DNA of 64,000 nucleotides from Mycobacterium arosiense ATCC BAA-1401 = DSM 45069 (lineage in GTDB: Bacteria; Actinomycetota; Actinomycetes; Mycobacteriales; Mycobacteriaceae), in NCBI RefSeq assembly GCF_002086125.1, contig NZ_MVHG01000003.1, forward strand, positions 124,001-188,000. The letters run 5' to 3'. The translations under genes and the position numbers were made by a program. This document shows, one piece after another, positions 47,340 to 56,436 of this stretch; the stretch's first letter is position 1; each line of letters begins with the position of its first letter. The notes below the pieces were generated by a model. That model saw only the letters and a list, made by a program, of their open reading frames with translations. It ran no database searches and was not told the DNA's origin.

Positions 47340-47456
47340 GATGATCGCTCCTCAAGCGCGTATGGCGGCGTCTTTCAGCCGCATCCGTCGACTGTGGCGT
47401 CCGCGGGCGCCACATCCAAGTGATTGGCTCGGGCTGAATCTAGCTCGGCCGGTCGA

Positions 47457-48260
47457 TCAGGTTGGCAGGCCGTACTTCTCGGCATCGGTCCGGTAGCGGT
47501 CCACCCATTCGTCGGAGCGATGGTCGGCCTGGCGCTCCAGCACCGGTTCGGGCGCCAATTGTGGATCCAGCCCCAACGCCTCGAGGATGGACGCCACCAC
47601 CTGAGTCAGGTTGCGCCACAACACCGGATACGAGATGTCCATGGGCTCGATGTGTTCTTCGGCGAACCAGTTTCGCCAGCCCTCTTCTTGCGCGCGCAGC
47701 ATGGTGACGACGTGGGCGATCGCCCCGGGGTGATAGGTGGCGCGCGCGTCCCGGACCGGGTCGGGCCGGCCGCGCCAGACCCGGGTCTGCACCGCCCGCC
47801 AGAACGACACCGCCTGCGAGATCACATCGGGCCGGTAGACGTGAATCAGCAGCGGTTGCTCGCCGACCACATCGGTGATCGCCGCCAGCAGGCCCTCCCC
47901 ACTACGGTCCGGCAGGTTCTTCGCACGGTCCAGCAGCAGCGGCGTCTGGTTCCACATCAGCTTGCCGCCCCACACCCCGTTCGGGGTCCGCCCGACCGTG
48001 CGGATGTAAGCCCGCCAGATCTCGGGCGGCGCCAGGTCGGGCGTCCCGACGTCCAGCGGGTCGAGCAGGCTCAGGATCGACTCGTCCTCGACGCCGGCGA
48101 ACCATTCCCGTGGCTGCGGGGACTGGCTGGTGGACGGCAGGTACTGGAAGAACTCCTGCGGCTCGCCGGCCACGCCGGTGGCACGCAGCGACTCGACCAG
48201 CAGCGTGCTGCCGCTGCGCTGCGACGCCAACACCAGGTACGACGACGGCCTATCGGTCAC
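47457..48260 (-). CDS. stf0: Stf0, trehalose 2-sulfotransferase
   Basis: A PAPS-dependent sulfotransferase of 267 residues that sulfates trehalose at the 2-position, the first step of sulfolipid-type glycolipids. The 5'-phosphosulfate loop is [13 protein letters not shown] at residue 13. The conserved [23 protein letters not shown] and [19 protein letters not shown] segments match mycobacterial Stf0 closely. The GTG at 48260 is the start. It adds sulfate use to this sulfur-focused stretch. Confidence 0.93.
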   Translation of the reverse strand: MTDRPSSYLVLASQRSGSTLLVESLRATGVAGEPQEFFQYLPSTSQSPQPREWFAGVEDESILSLLDPLDVGTPDLAPPEIWRAYIRTVGRTPNGVWGGKLMWNQTPLLLDRAKNLPDRSGEGLLAAITDVVGEQPLLIHVYRPDVISQAVSFWRAVQTRVWRGRPDPVRDARATYHPGAIAHVVTMLRAQEEGWRNWFAEEHIEPMDISYPVLWRNLTQVVASILEALGLDPQLAPEPVLERQADHRSDEWVDRYRTDAEKYGLPT

Positions 48261-48832
48261 CGGCAGAGTGTATCCAGAATGCTCGAATCTTATGCGGGCT
48301 AGCGCGCTTAGGGTCGGGCTGAAGGAAACCCTTGCGTGTAAGCGGTCTTGCCCGAACTGTGGCTTTCAGCGACGACAGCCGAACGGGACGGTGGCCGTGG
48401 GTGCTCATCTGGTTTCGGGGCGAACGGAAAGCCGCGCACGCGGCTCAGGTCGTGTTGCACTGAGAGACGATGCGTCGCAACCACTTTCGCGCGAATCCCC
48501 TGTCTTTCCGGCGGGTCGGCCACGTCGCCTGCGTGCCCCACCGGTCGGGCCTCGGTCCGTACCGCCGGCCGCTGCTGCGGGGGCCGCTGCGTCAGGCCGG
48601 GGCCAACTAATCACACAGGCCGGTGGCCTGCCGATCGCCGTGGGCGATCGCGACATCGGATGAGGCCAAGCGGCGCTTCCCACATTTCTTCTGATTGATT
48701 GCAAACCTGACACCGGGCATCGTTTTGCCCGTACATTCCCTCAACTAATGCGCTCGAACGGACGCGGCGTAGGTAAACAGTGCCGTTTGCTTTGAGGCAG
48801 CGAATTACGAACGTATAAACGCTGTTACGAAA
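48261..48832. promoter_or_regulatory. Intergenic region upstream of the mce operon
   Basis: This 572-base stretch separates divergent stf0 and the mce operon. I see no convincing gene: frames are Arg/Ser-rich and lack ribosome binding sites. The last 120 bases (48710-48832) are AT-richer and probably contain the mce promoter. No TetR/FadR-type regulator gene adjoins the operon, unlike mce1. Confidence 0.5.
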
Positions 48833-49648
48833 ATGGGGGTCGGGTTGAGTCAAAGACCGCCGTTGGGTCGGACCAGCAGCGTGAACGCGGCGACCCTCGC
48901 GCGGCCCATGAACGCGCTGGGTCAATTCTTTCTGCTCAGCGCCGAGGCGTTGGTGGCGGCGGTGCGCGGCCCGTGGGCGTGGCGCGAAGTTCTCGAGCAG
49001 ATTTGGTTTGTCGCCCGCGTTTCCATTTTCCCGACCATCATGTTGTCGATCCCCTACACAGTGCTCATCGTGTTCGTCCTCAACATCCTGCTGGTCGAGA
49101 TCGGCGCGGGCGACCTTTCCGGTGCCGGCGCCGGGCTGGCCTCGGTGACCCAGGTTGGACCGGTTGTCACGGCGATGGTCGTCTCGGGCGCCGGGTCAAC
49201 GGCCATGTGCGCGGACCTGGGCGCTCGCACCATCCGAGAGGAAATCGACGCGATGAAGGTGATTGGCGTCAATCCCATTCAGGCACTGGTGGTTCCGCGC
49301 ATCATCGCGGCGACGTTCGTCGCGGTTCTGCTGTACTCGGTGGTGGCCGTCACCGGGCTGACCGGCAGCTACATCTTCGTGGTCTTCGTCCAGCACGTCA
49401 CGCCCGGCGCGTTCGTCGCCGGAATGACTCTGGTCACCGGGCTGCCGCAGGTGGTGATCTCGCTGATCAAGGCGACGCTGTTCGGGCTGTCCGCCGGCCT
49501 GATCGCCTGCTACAAGGGCTTGTCGGTGGGCGGCGGCCCGACCGGCGTTGGCAACGCGGTGAACGAAACGGTGGTCTTCTCGTTCATGGCGTTGTTCTTC
49601 ATCAACATCCTGACCACCGCGCTCGGCGTGAAGGTGACGGCCAAGTGA
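48833..49648 (+). CDS. yrbEA: YrbEA, MlaE-type permease subunit of an Mce lipid importer
   Basis: A membrane protein of about 271 residues in the MlaE/YrbE permease family: GPVVTAMVVSGAGSTAMCAD, then the coupling region LGARTIREEIDAMKVIGVNP that contacts an ABC ATPase such as MceG. Five or so transmembrane segments. The ATG at 48833 lacks a good ribosome binding site; a TTG at 48845 with GGGGGTCGGG before it is possible. It is the first gene of the operon. The stop overlaps the yrbEB GTG. Function: import of lipids across the inner membrane with the Mce proteins (family knowledge). Confidence 0.92.
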   Translation: MGVGLSQRPPLGRTSSVNAATLARPMNALGQFFLLSAEALVAAVRGPWAWREVLEQIWFVARVSIFPTIMLSIPYTVLIVFVLNILLVEIGAGDLSGAGAGLASVTQVGPVVTAMVVSGAGSTAMCADLGARTIREEIDAMKVIGVNPIQALVVPRIIAATFVAVLLYSVVAVTGLTGSYIFVVFVQHVTPGAFVAGMTLVTGLPQVVISLIKATLFGLSAGLIACYKGLSVGGGPTGVGNAVNETVVFSFMALFFINILTTALGVKVTAK

Positions 49649-50493
49649 CCGATGCCGCACGCGAGCCGTCATGGTTTGTCACCGTCGGCCCCCGCCTCGC
49701 GGATTCCACCCGGAAGCTGGGCGAACAGACCGCGTTCTACGGGCAATCCCTGACCGCCACCGTCGATGCGATACGGCGTTACCCGAACGAACTGCTGCGC
49801 CTGATCGCCGAGATGGGAATGGGCACAGGGGCGTTGGCCGTCATCGGGGGCACGGTCGGCATCATCGGGTTTCTCACACTGACCACCGGCGCCCTGGTCG
49901 CGGTACAAGGCTACGACACGCTGTCCAACATCGGGGTCGAAGCGCTGACCGGCTTCCTCTCGGCGTTTTTGAATGTTCGGATGATCGCACCCTGCACCGC
50001 CGGTCTGGCACTGGCCGCCACGATCGGTGCGGGTGCGACCGCACAGCTGGGCGCGATGCGCATCAACGAGGAGATCGATGCGCTGGAAGTCATGGGCATT
50101 CGCGCGGTCACCTACCTGGCATCCACCCGGATCATCGCCGGCATCCTGGTCGTCGTCCCGCTCTACGCGGTCGCCGTGCTGATGTCCTTCATTGCGGCGA
50201 AGTTCCTCACGATCTATGTCTACGGGCAGTCACGAGGCGTCTACGAGCATTACTTCGCCACCTTTTTGCGCCCCACCGACCTGTTCTGGTCGTTCCTGGC
50301 GGCGTTGACCATGGCGGCCGGGGTGATGGTCGTGCACACGTACTACGGCTTCACCGCCACGGGTGGTCCGGCGGGCGTCGGGGAAGCGGTGGGTCGGTCG
50401 GTGCGGTCGTCGATGATCGTCACCGCCTTCGTGTGCCTGATGATCTCGCTGTCCGTCTACGGGCAGTCCGGCAACTTCAACCTGTCGGGATGA
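49645..50493 (+). CDS. yrbEB: YrbEB, second MlaE-type permease subunit
   Basis: A membrane protein of about 282 residues. It has MlaE-family segments GTVGIIGFLTLTTGALVAVQ, AGLALAATIGAGATAQLGAM and the EIDALEVMGIRAVTYLASTR coupling helix. The GTG at 49645 overlaps the yrbEA stop; the open frame upstream lies inside yrbEA. It pairs with YrbEA as the permease heterodimer. mceA starts 4 bases after the stop. Confidence 0.93.
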   Translation: MTDAAREPSWFVTVGPRLADSTRKLGEQTAFYGQSLTATVDAIRRYPNELLRLIAEMGMGTGALAVIGGTVGIIGFLTLTTGALVAVQGYDTLSNIGVEALTGFLSAFLNVRMIAPCTAGLALAATIGAGATAQLGAMRINEEIDALEVMGIRAVTYLASTRIIAGILVVVPLYAVAVLMSFIAAKFLTIYVYGQSRGVYEHYFATFLRPTDLFWSFLAALTMAAGVMVVHTYYGFTATGGPAGVGEAVGRSVRSSMIVTAFVCLMISLSVYGQSGNFNLSG

Positions 50494-50497
50494 CCGG

Positions 50498-51766
50498 ATG
50501 AGTACTCTGAAGGCCGACAATGCATCCCAGCCAAACAGGGCCCGTCACAACAGGATTGACCCGATTTGGTGGGCGCCCATCTTGTTCATCCTGATCGGTG
50601 GCCTGATCGCGTTGACCGCGGCCTCGTTCTCGGGCAAACTTCAGGCCTTCGTGCCGCTCACGCTGGTGTCAGATCGCGCCGGTTTGGTGATGGAAGACGG
50701 CGCCAAGGTCAAGCTGCGGGGCGTCCAGGTGGGCCAGGTCGCTTCGATCGGCACCGACGTGAAGACGGCTCGGCTGCAGCTGAAGATCCAACCGGACGCC
50801 TTCAAGTATCTGCCGAGCAACCTCGAGGCCGAGATCAAATCCACCACGGCGTTCGGCTCCAAATACGTCGATCTGATCGTTCCCGACCATCCCAGCCCGA
50901 CATCGCTGAAGCCCGGCGCGCTGCTGCACTCGCGCAACGTCACCGTGGAAGTGAACACCGTCTTCGAGAATCTGCAGTCGGTGGTTCAGGCGCTCGACCC
51001 GGCAAAGCTGAACGCGATCTTGTCGGCCTTTGCGCAATCGGTGCGCGGCAAGGGTGATCGGATCGGACAAGCGATCACCGACGCCAACAACGTGCTGCTC
51101 ACCGTCAACCCGCGCATGGACACCATCGGAAAGGACTGGCGGCTGTTCGGCAAGACCACCGCCGTCTATTCCGATGCGGCGCAGAACATCTTGTCCATCT
51201 TGGACTCGGCGACGACGACCAGCGCGACTATCACCGATGACCAGCGCTCACTGGATTCGTTGCTGCTGTCGGCGATCGGCTTCAGCCAGACCGGCATCAA
51301 CGTGATCGGCCGCAACGAGCCGAACATCGTGCGGTCGATCAACTTGTTAGACCCGACCATGGCCCTGCTGGAGAAATACTCCCCGACCTATACGTGCCTT
51401 TTCCAGGGCGCGCAATGGTACGTCGACCACGGTGGCCGAGACGCATTGGGCGGCAACGGTTATTCGGTGATCCTCGATGCGGCACTGCTGTTCGGCGACG
51501 ACCCGTACCGCTATCCGAAACACCTGCCCAAGGTCAACGCCACCGGCGGGCCGGGCGGCAAGCCCAGCTGCGGTTCGCTGCCCGACCCCAGCGCGAACTT
51601 CCCGGTGCGGGCGCTGGTCACCGATACCGGCTGGGGGGCGGCCCCGAACGAGATCCGCACCAATGTGGCCGCGGGTAATCCCTGGTGGGCCAACTGGTTC
51701 CCGACCACCAAGAACCCGCCGGAAGGGCCTCGCTACTTCTGGCGCGGAGGGCAGCCGCCACCATGA
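50498..51766 (+). CDS. mceA: MceA, Mce-family substrate-binding protein
   Basis: An Mce protein of 422 residues. One N-terminal transmembrane helix (WWAPILFILIGGLIALTAAS) precedes the MCE/MlaD domain at about residues 50-130 (VMEDGAKVKLRGVQVGQVAS). A helical region follows, then a C-terminal cysteine-containing tail ending in RGGQPPP. Mce A-F subunits form a hexameric periplasmic tube that carries lipids to the YrbE permease. I cannot say which numbered mce operon this is; the sequence is not that of mce1 or mce4 as I know them. The stop overlaps mceB (ATGA). Confidence 0.92.
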   Translation: MSTLKADNASQPNRARHNRIDPIWWAPILFILIGGLIALTAASFSGKLQAFVPLTLVSDRAGLVMEDGAKVKLRGVQVGQVASIGTDVKTARLQLKIQPDAFKYLPSNLEAEIKSTTAFGSKYVDLIVPDHPSPTSLKPGALLHSRNVTVEVNTVFENLQSVVQALDPAKLNAILSAFAQSVRGKGDRIGQAITDANNVLLTVNPRMDTIGKDWRLFGKTTAVYSDAAQNILSILDSATTTSATITDDQRSLDSLLLSAIGFSQTGINVIGRNEPNIVRSINLLDPTMALLEKYSPTYTCLFQGAQWYVDHGGRDALGGNGYSVILDAALLFGDDPYRYPKHLPKVNATGGPGGKPSCGSLPDPSANFPVRALVTDTGWGAAPNEIRTNVAAGNPWWANWFPTTKNPPEGPRYFWRGGQPPP

Positions 51767-52791
51767 GAAGGAAACTATCCAGCATTATCCTGCGCGTCGG
51801 GGTCTTCACGGCGGTCTGCCTGCTCTTCACGTTTGCGCTGATCGCGGTGTTCGGGCAGTTGCGGTTCGAGGACCGCACCGGCTACCGCGCCATCTTCACC
51901 AACATCTCCGGTCTGAAGTCGGGTAACTTCGTGCGAATCGCCGGGGTGGAAGTCGGCAAGGTCGGCGACCTGAGCCTGCACCGTGACGGCACCGTCACCG
52001 TCGACTTCGAGGTGGACAAAGGCGTTCGACTCAGCGAGGGCACCAAGGCCGTCGTGCGTTATGAAAACCTGATCGGTGACCGCTACCTGGCGCTCGAGGA
52101 GGGCCCGGGGCCGCCCCGTCGGCTGCCGCCGGGAGCGACGATCCCGCTGGCGCGGACGTCGCCCGCGCTCGACATCGACGCGTTGATCGGTGGTTTCCGC
52201 CCGTTGTTCCGCGCCCTGGACCCCGATCAGGTCAACGCCCTGTCCGGCCAACTGTTGCGAATCTTTCAGGGGCAGGGGGGGACGCTGGCCTCGGTGCTGT
52301 CGCAAACCTCGATCCTGACCTCGACGCTGGCCGGGCGCAGTGAGCTGATCGGTCAACTGATCACCAACCTCAACACCGTGCTGCACACCTTCGCCACCCG
52401 CGACCGCGAATTCTCCGATGGCGTGGACAAGCTGGCCCAGCTGGTGGACGGGCTGGGCCAGCGCAGGAACGACATCTCCACGGGCCTCGCCTACATCAAC
52501 GCGGCCGCGGGTTCCATCACCGATCTGCTCGCCCAGTCCCGTCAGCCGATCAAAGACGTTGTGCACGAGACGGATCGCGTGTCCGGGCAGGTGCTCTCCG
52601 ACAAAGAGTACGTCGACAAACTACTGACGGACCTCCCGGACATCTACCAGGTGCTCGCCCGGCAGGGCCTCAACGGTGACTATTTCGGTTTCTACTTCTG
52701 CGAGGTATTGCTCAAGCTGAACGGTAAGGGAGGCAACCCGATCTTCGTCAAACTGTTGGGCCAGCCCAGCGGGCGGTGCACGCCGCGATGA
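51763..52791 (+). CDS. mceB: MceB, Mce-family protein
   Basis: 342 residues. It has an N-terminal membrane helix (LRVGVFTAVCLLFTFALIAV). The MCE domain has YRAIFTNISGLKSGNFVRIA, then GVEVGKVGDLS and a predicted helical barrel afterwards. The C-terminal cysteines (YFCEVLLKL, RCTPR) are typical of MceB. The ATG at 51763 overlaps the mceA stop and its own stop overlaps mceC. It is one of six subunits of the lipid-transport complex in the cell envelope. Confidence 0.93.
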   Translation: MRRKLSSIILRVGVFTAVCLLFTFALIAVFGQLRFEDRTGYRAIFTNISGLKSGNFVRIAGVEVGKVGDLSLHRDGTVTVDFEVDKGVRLSEGTKAVVRYENLIGDRYLALEEGPGPPRRLPPGATIPLARTSPALDIDALIGGFRPLFRALDPDQVNALSGQLLRIFQGQGGTLASVLSQTSILTSTLAGRSELIGQLITNLNTVLHTFATRDREFSDGVDKLAQLVDGLGQRRNDISTGLAYINAAAGSITDLLAQSRQPIKDVVHETDRVSGQVLSDKEYVDKLLTDLPDIYQVLARQGLNGDYFGFYFCEVLLKLNGKGGNPIFVKLLGQPSGRCTPR

Positions 52792-53972
52792 AACTGAAAA
52801 TCCCCAAGCTCAAATCGGCCGACCAGCGAAACCCGTTCGTCCTGGGCGTGATGGGAACCGTCATCTTGGCCTGCGTGACCATCGTCGCCTTCCAATACAA
52901 CAAGTTGCCGTTCATCAAGAACACCGACGACTACGCGGCGTACTTCTCCGAAGCCGGCGGCATCAAACCCGGTAACTCCGTGCGGGTTTCGGGCATGGGG
53001 GTGGGCCGGGTTTCCGACCTTCGCCTGGAAGGCACCAAGGTCCGGGTCGGTTTCACCGTGCGCAAGGGCGTCGAGTTGGGCGACCGCACCGAGGCGGCGA
53101 TCAAGACCGAAACCATACTGGGCGCCAAGATGCTCGAGCTGACGCCGCGCGGCAACGGGAAGTTATCGGGCACCATTCCGCTGGAGCGCACCACCTCGCC
53201 GTATGAGCTGCCCGACGCCCTGGGCGATCTGACGACCACCATCAGCGGCCTGGACACCGCCCAAGTGTCCACGGCGCTTTCCACCTTGGCCAACACCCTC
53301 AAGGCGACGCCGGCCAACCTGCGGCCCGCGCTGGAGGGGGTCGCCCGGTTCTCCGACACCCTCAACGGTCGTGACGCGCAACTACGCAGCCTGCTGGGAA
53401 ACGCCAACACGGTGTCGACCGTGCTGGGCAAGCGCAGCCAGCAGATCGCCGGACTGGTGGCGAATTCCAACGCGCTGCTGGCCGCCCTGCTGGATGAACG
53501 AGATTCGCTGGACACCTTGATGAACTACCTGACCGCGGTTTCGCATCAGATCTCGGGCCTGGTCAACGACAACAGAACCCAACTCAAACCCGCCCTGGAC
53601 AAGCTCAACGGCGTACTGGCGATCCTGGACAACCGCAAGGAAGATATCCAGAAGACGCTGCCCAAGTTCAAACGCTATGCGATGTCCTTTGGCGAATGCC
53701 TGGGTTCCGGACCGTTTTTCAAGGCCTACGTCGCCAATCTCATTCCCGGCCAGATCGGGGGCCCGGTGCTCGACGCGGATATGTACGACCGATTCCTGGA
53801 CCCCAACCAGAAGCTGCCGTCGGAGGTGGTGGACCCGCCCACCGGCACCCCGCCCGTGCCGCCGGAGAACGCACCGGCGCCGCTGTGGTCGCAGCCGCCG
53901 TCGCCCCCGCCGTCCACTCCGCCCATCCGGACCATCCCGCCGCCCTCGCCGCACGAATTCGATTCGCCATGA
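52788..53972 (+). CDS. mceC: MceC, Mce-family protein with Pro-rich tail
   Basis: 394 residues. An N-terminal helix (VLGVMGTVILACVTIVAF) leads to an MCE domain with YFSEAGGIKPGNSVRVSGMG and a helical region with QQIAGLVANSNALLAALLDE. The last 50 or so residues form a Pro-rich tail, as in MceC and MceF proteins elsewhere, probably lying in the outer envelope. ATGA overlaps on both ends. I use the ATG at 52788 rather than the in-frame one 12 bases earlier, because of the overlap. Confidence 0.92.
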   Translation: MKLKIPKLKSADQRNPFVLGVMGTVILACVTIVAFQYNKLPFIKNTDDYAAYFSEAGGIKPGNSVRVSGMGVGRVSDLRLEGTKVRVGFTVRKGVELGDRTEAAIKTETILGAKMLELTPRGNGKLSGTIPLERTTSPYELPDALGDLTTTISGLDTAQVSTALSTLANTLKATPANLRPALEGVARFSDTLNGRDAQLRSLLGNANTVSTVLGKRSQQIAGLVANSNALLAALLDERDSLDTLMNYLTAVSHQISGLVNDNRTQLKPALDKLNGVLAILDNRKEDIQKTLPKFKRYAMSFGECLGSGPFFKAYVANLIPGQIGGPVLDADMYDRFLDPNQKLPSEVVDPPTGTPPVPPENAPAPLWSQPPSPPPSTPPIRTIPPPSPHEFDSP

Positions 53973-55318
53973 CCATCAGTCGAGAAACTTTCCAGAAGGC
54001 GACCGCCGCCATTCTGATCCTGACGCTGGCGGTGGCGTCGTTAGTGGTCGGCAGCAAGCTGTGGAAAGACGTCGAAAAGAACACGTATTCGGCGTACTTC
54101 ACCGAGGCCAACGGCCTGTTCGTGGGCGACGAGATCCGCATCCTCGGCGTCGCCGTCGGCGTGGTCGACAAGATCGAGCCCCAGCCTGCCAGTTCCAAAG
54201 TGACGTTCTCGGTGGACAAGCAGTATTCGATTCCCGCCGATGCTCGCGCCGCGATCCTGTCGCCGTCGCTGGTGACGTCGCGGGCCATCCAGCTCGTCCC
54301 GGCGTATTCCGGCGGTCCCAAGCTGAGTGCCGGCGCCTCGATTCCCTTGAGCCGCACCGCGGTTCCCGTCGAATGGGACGACTTCCGCAAGCAGCTGGAG
54401 AAGCTGACCGACGCCCTGCAGCCCACCAGCCCGGGCGGGGTCAACTCCGTCGGAGAGTTCATTGACTCGGCGGCGGACAATGTGCGCGGCCAGGGCGACA
54501 CCGCCCGCGACACCGTGCTCAAGCTGTCCGAGGCGATCTCGGCGCTCGGCGATCACGCCGACGACATCTTCAGCACGGTGCGTAACCTGCAACTGCTGGT
54601 GTCCGCGCTGTACTCCAGCAGCGACCTGCTGGCCTCGTTCAACCAGAACCTGGCCGGCGTCACGACGCTGCTGTCCAACACCCCCAACGAAGTCGGCAAC
54701 GCGCTGAAGTCGCTGGACGGCGCGCTCACGGATGTGCGCGATTTTCTCGCCGAGAACCGCGATGCGGCGGGCGTCACCTTCGACCGGTTGGGTTCAATCA
54801 CAACGGCGCTCAACGACAGCCGCGGCGATATCAAGCAGATCCTGCACATCGCCCCGACGGTGTTTCAGAACTTCCTGAACATCTACCAGCCGGCCCAGAG
54901 CGCCATGACCGGCATCCTGGCCTTGAACAACTTCGCCGACATTCCGCAATTCATTTGCAGCTCGATCGAGGCGGCGTCGCGGGCACGGCTGGCGCGGGTG
55001 TCGAAGCTGTGCCTGCAGTACCTCAACCCGATCATCAAGAACCGCATCTACAACTACATTCCGGCCGGGATCAACCCGTTCGTCGGGACGCAGGCCCGGC
55101 CCAACGAGATCACCTACAGCGAGGACTGGTTGCGGCCCGGGTACGCGCCCGCGCCACCGCCCGACGCCTCCGCGCCACCCGATCGCGCGCCGCCGCCCGA
55201 GCAGCTGGCGCCCGCCGACCCGCCGCAATCGGCCGAGCCCCCGCCTGCGCCGCCGCCGAACACGACCAGCTCGATCGAAGTGCTGCAGAACCTGATGCTG
55301 CCGACGGGGCCGTCATGA
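53969..55318 (+). CDS. mceD: MceD, Mce-family protein
   Basis: 449 residues. The N-terminal helix (KATAAILILTLAVASLVVGS) is followed by the MCE domain (YFTEANGLFVGDEIRILGVA, then GVVDKIEPQ). A helical middle part follows, and a Pro-rich C-terminal segment (PPDASAPPDRAPPPEQLA). I start at the ATG at 53969 overlapping the mceC stop; the open frame further upstream is the mceC gene in another frame. The stop overlaps mceE (ATGA). Confidence 0.92.
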   Translation: MTISRETFQKATAAILILTLAVASLVVGSKLWKDVEKNTYSAYFTEANGLFVGDEIRILGVAVGVVDKIEPQPASSKVTFSVDKQYSIPADARAAILSPSLVTSRAIQLVPAYSGGPKLSAGASIPLSRTAVPVEWDDFRKQLEKLTDALQPTSPGGVNSVGEFIDSAADNVRGQGDTARDTVLKLSEAISALGDHADDIFSTVRNLQLLVSALYSSSDLLASFNQNLAGVTTLLSNTPNEVGNALKSLDGALTDVRDFLAENRDAAGVTFDRLGSITTALNDSRGDIKQILHIAPTVFQNFLNIYQPAQSAMTGILALNNFADIPQFICSSIEAASRARLARVSKLCLQYLNPIIKNRIYNYIPAGINPFVGTQARPNEITYSEDWLRPGYAPAPPPDASAPPDRAPPPEQLAPADPPQSAEPPPAPPPNTTSSIEVLQNLMLPTGPS

Positions 55319-56436
55319 GACGCGCTGGCGCCGCAGTCTTGGGGCTGATGTGTGTTGCCACGCTGTCGGCGTGTGGTTGGCGCGGCCTGAACTCCTTCAG
55401 CCTGCCCGGTACCGCCGGCGGGGGACCGGGCTCGTACACGATCCAGGCGCAGATGCCTGATGTGGTCACCATCCAGGAGAACACCCGGGTCCGGGTGGAC
55501 GACGTCAACGTCGGCAACGTCACCAAGATCGAGCTACAGGATTGGCATGCGCTGGTCACCATGCGGATCAACGGCGACGTGCATCTGCCCGCCAATTCGA
55601 CCGCCAAGCTGGGGCAGACCAGCCTGCTCGGTTCGATGCACATCGAACTAGCGCCGCCCAAAGATGAGGCGCCGGTGGGCCAACTCAAGGCCGGGTCGGT
55701 CATCCCGTTGTCGCGCGCGAGCCTGTATCCCACCACCGAGCAGACGCTGGCGTCGGTGTCGATCCTGTTGAACGGCGGGGGAATCGGCCAGCTGCAGGAA
55801 ATCACCCAGGCGGTCGCCAGAGCATTCGCCGGCCGCGAAAACGACATGCGCAGCCTGCTCAATCAGATCGACGAGTTCATCGCGCGCACCAACGACCAGA
55901 CCGACGACATCATCGCCGCCGCACAAAATCTCAACTCTCTGGTCGGCCAGGTTGCCGCGAACGACACGGTCGTGGACAAAGCCTTGACGTCGGTGCCCAA
56001 GGCGCTGGACGTCTTGGCCAAGGAGCGCACCAAGATCGCCGACACGATCGATCAGGTCGGCAAATTCAGTGCCATCGCCGCCGACACCGTCCACCAGAGC
56101 AGGGAATCTCTGGTGAGCAACCTGCGCAACATCGCACCGGTGCTGCGGTCGCTCGCCGATGCGGGACCCTCCCTCACCAGGGGTCTGGACGGCCTGGTGA
56201 CCTATCCGTGGCCGGCGTCCACCGTGCGGAACTGGTTCCGCGGTGACTACGCCAACCTCACCCTGATCGTCGATCTGACGTTGAGCCGCATCGACCAAGG
56301 GCTCTTCACCGGCTCGCGCTGGGAAGGCAACCTCACCCAGCTCGAGCTGCAGTGGGGTCGCACCATCGGCATGCAACCCAGCCCGGTCACGGGGGGCAAC
56401 CCGCTGACCTATCCGTATCATTTCGGGGGATACTGA
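55315..56436 (+). CDS. mceE: MceE, Mce-family lipoprotein
   Basis: 373 residues. Unlike the other subunits it carries a lipoprotein signal peptide with lipobox TLSACGW, the acylated Cys at about 20, the hallmark of MceE/LprK-type subunits. The MCE domain follows (TIQENTRVRVDDVNVGNVTK). The ATG at 55315 overlaps the mceD stop; mceF begins at the next base after its stop. Confidence 0.93.
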   Translation: MRRAGAAVLGLMCVATLSACGWRGLNSFSLPGTAGGGPGSYTIQAQMPDVVTIQENTRVRVDDVNVGNVTKIELQDWHALVTMRINGDVHLPANSTAKLGQTSLLGSMHIELAPPKDEAPVGQLKAGSVIPLSRASLYPTTEQTLASVSILLNGGGIGQLQEITQAVARAFAGRENDMRSLLNQIDEFIARTNDQTDDIIAAAQNLNSLVGQVAANDTVVDKALTSVPKALDVLAKERTKIADTIDQVGKFSAIAADTVHQSRESLVSNLRNIAPVLRSLADAGPSLTRGLDGLVTYPWPASTVRNWFRGDYANLTLIVDLTLSRIDQGLFTGSRWEGNLTQLELQWGRTIGMQPSPVTGGNPLTYPYHFGGY

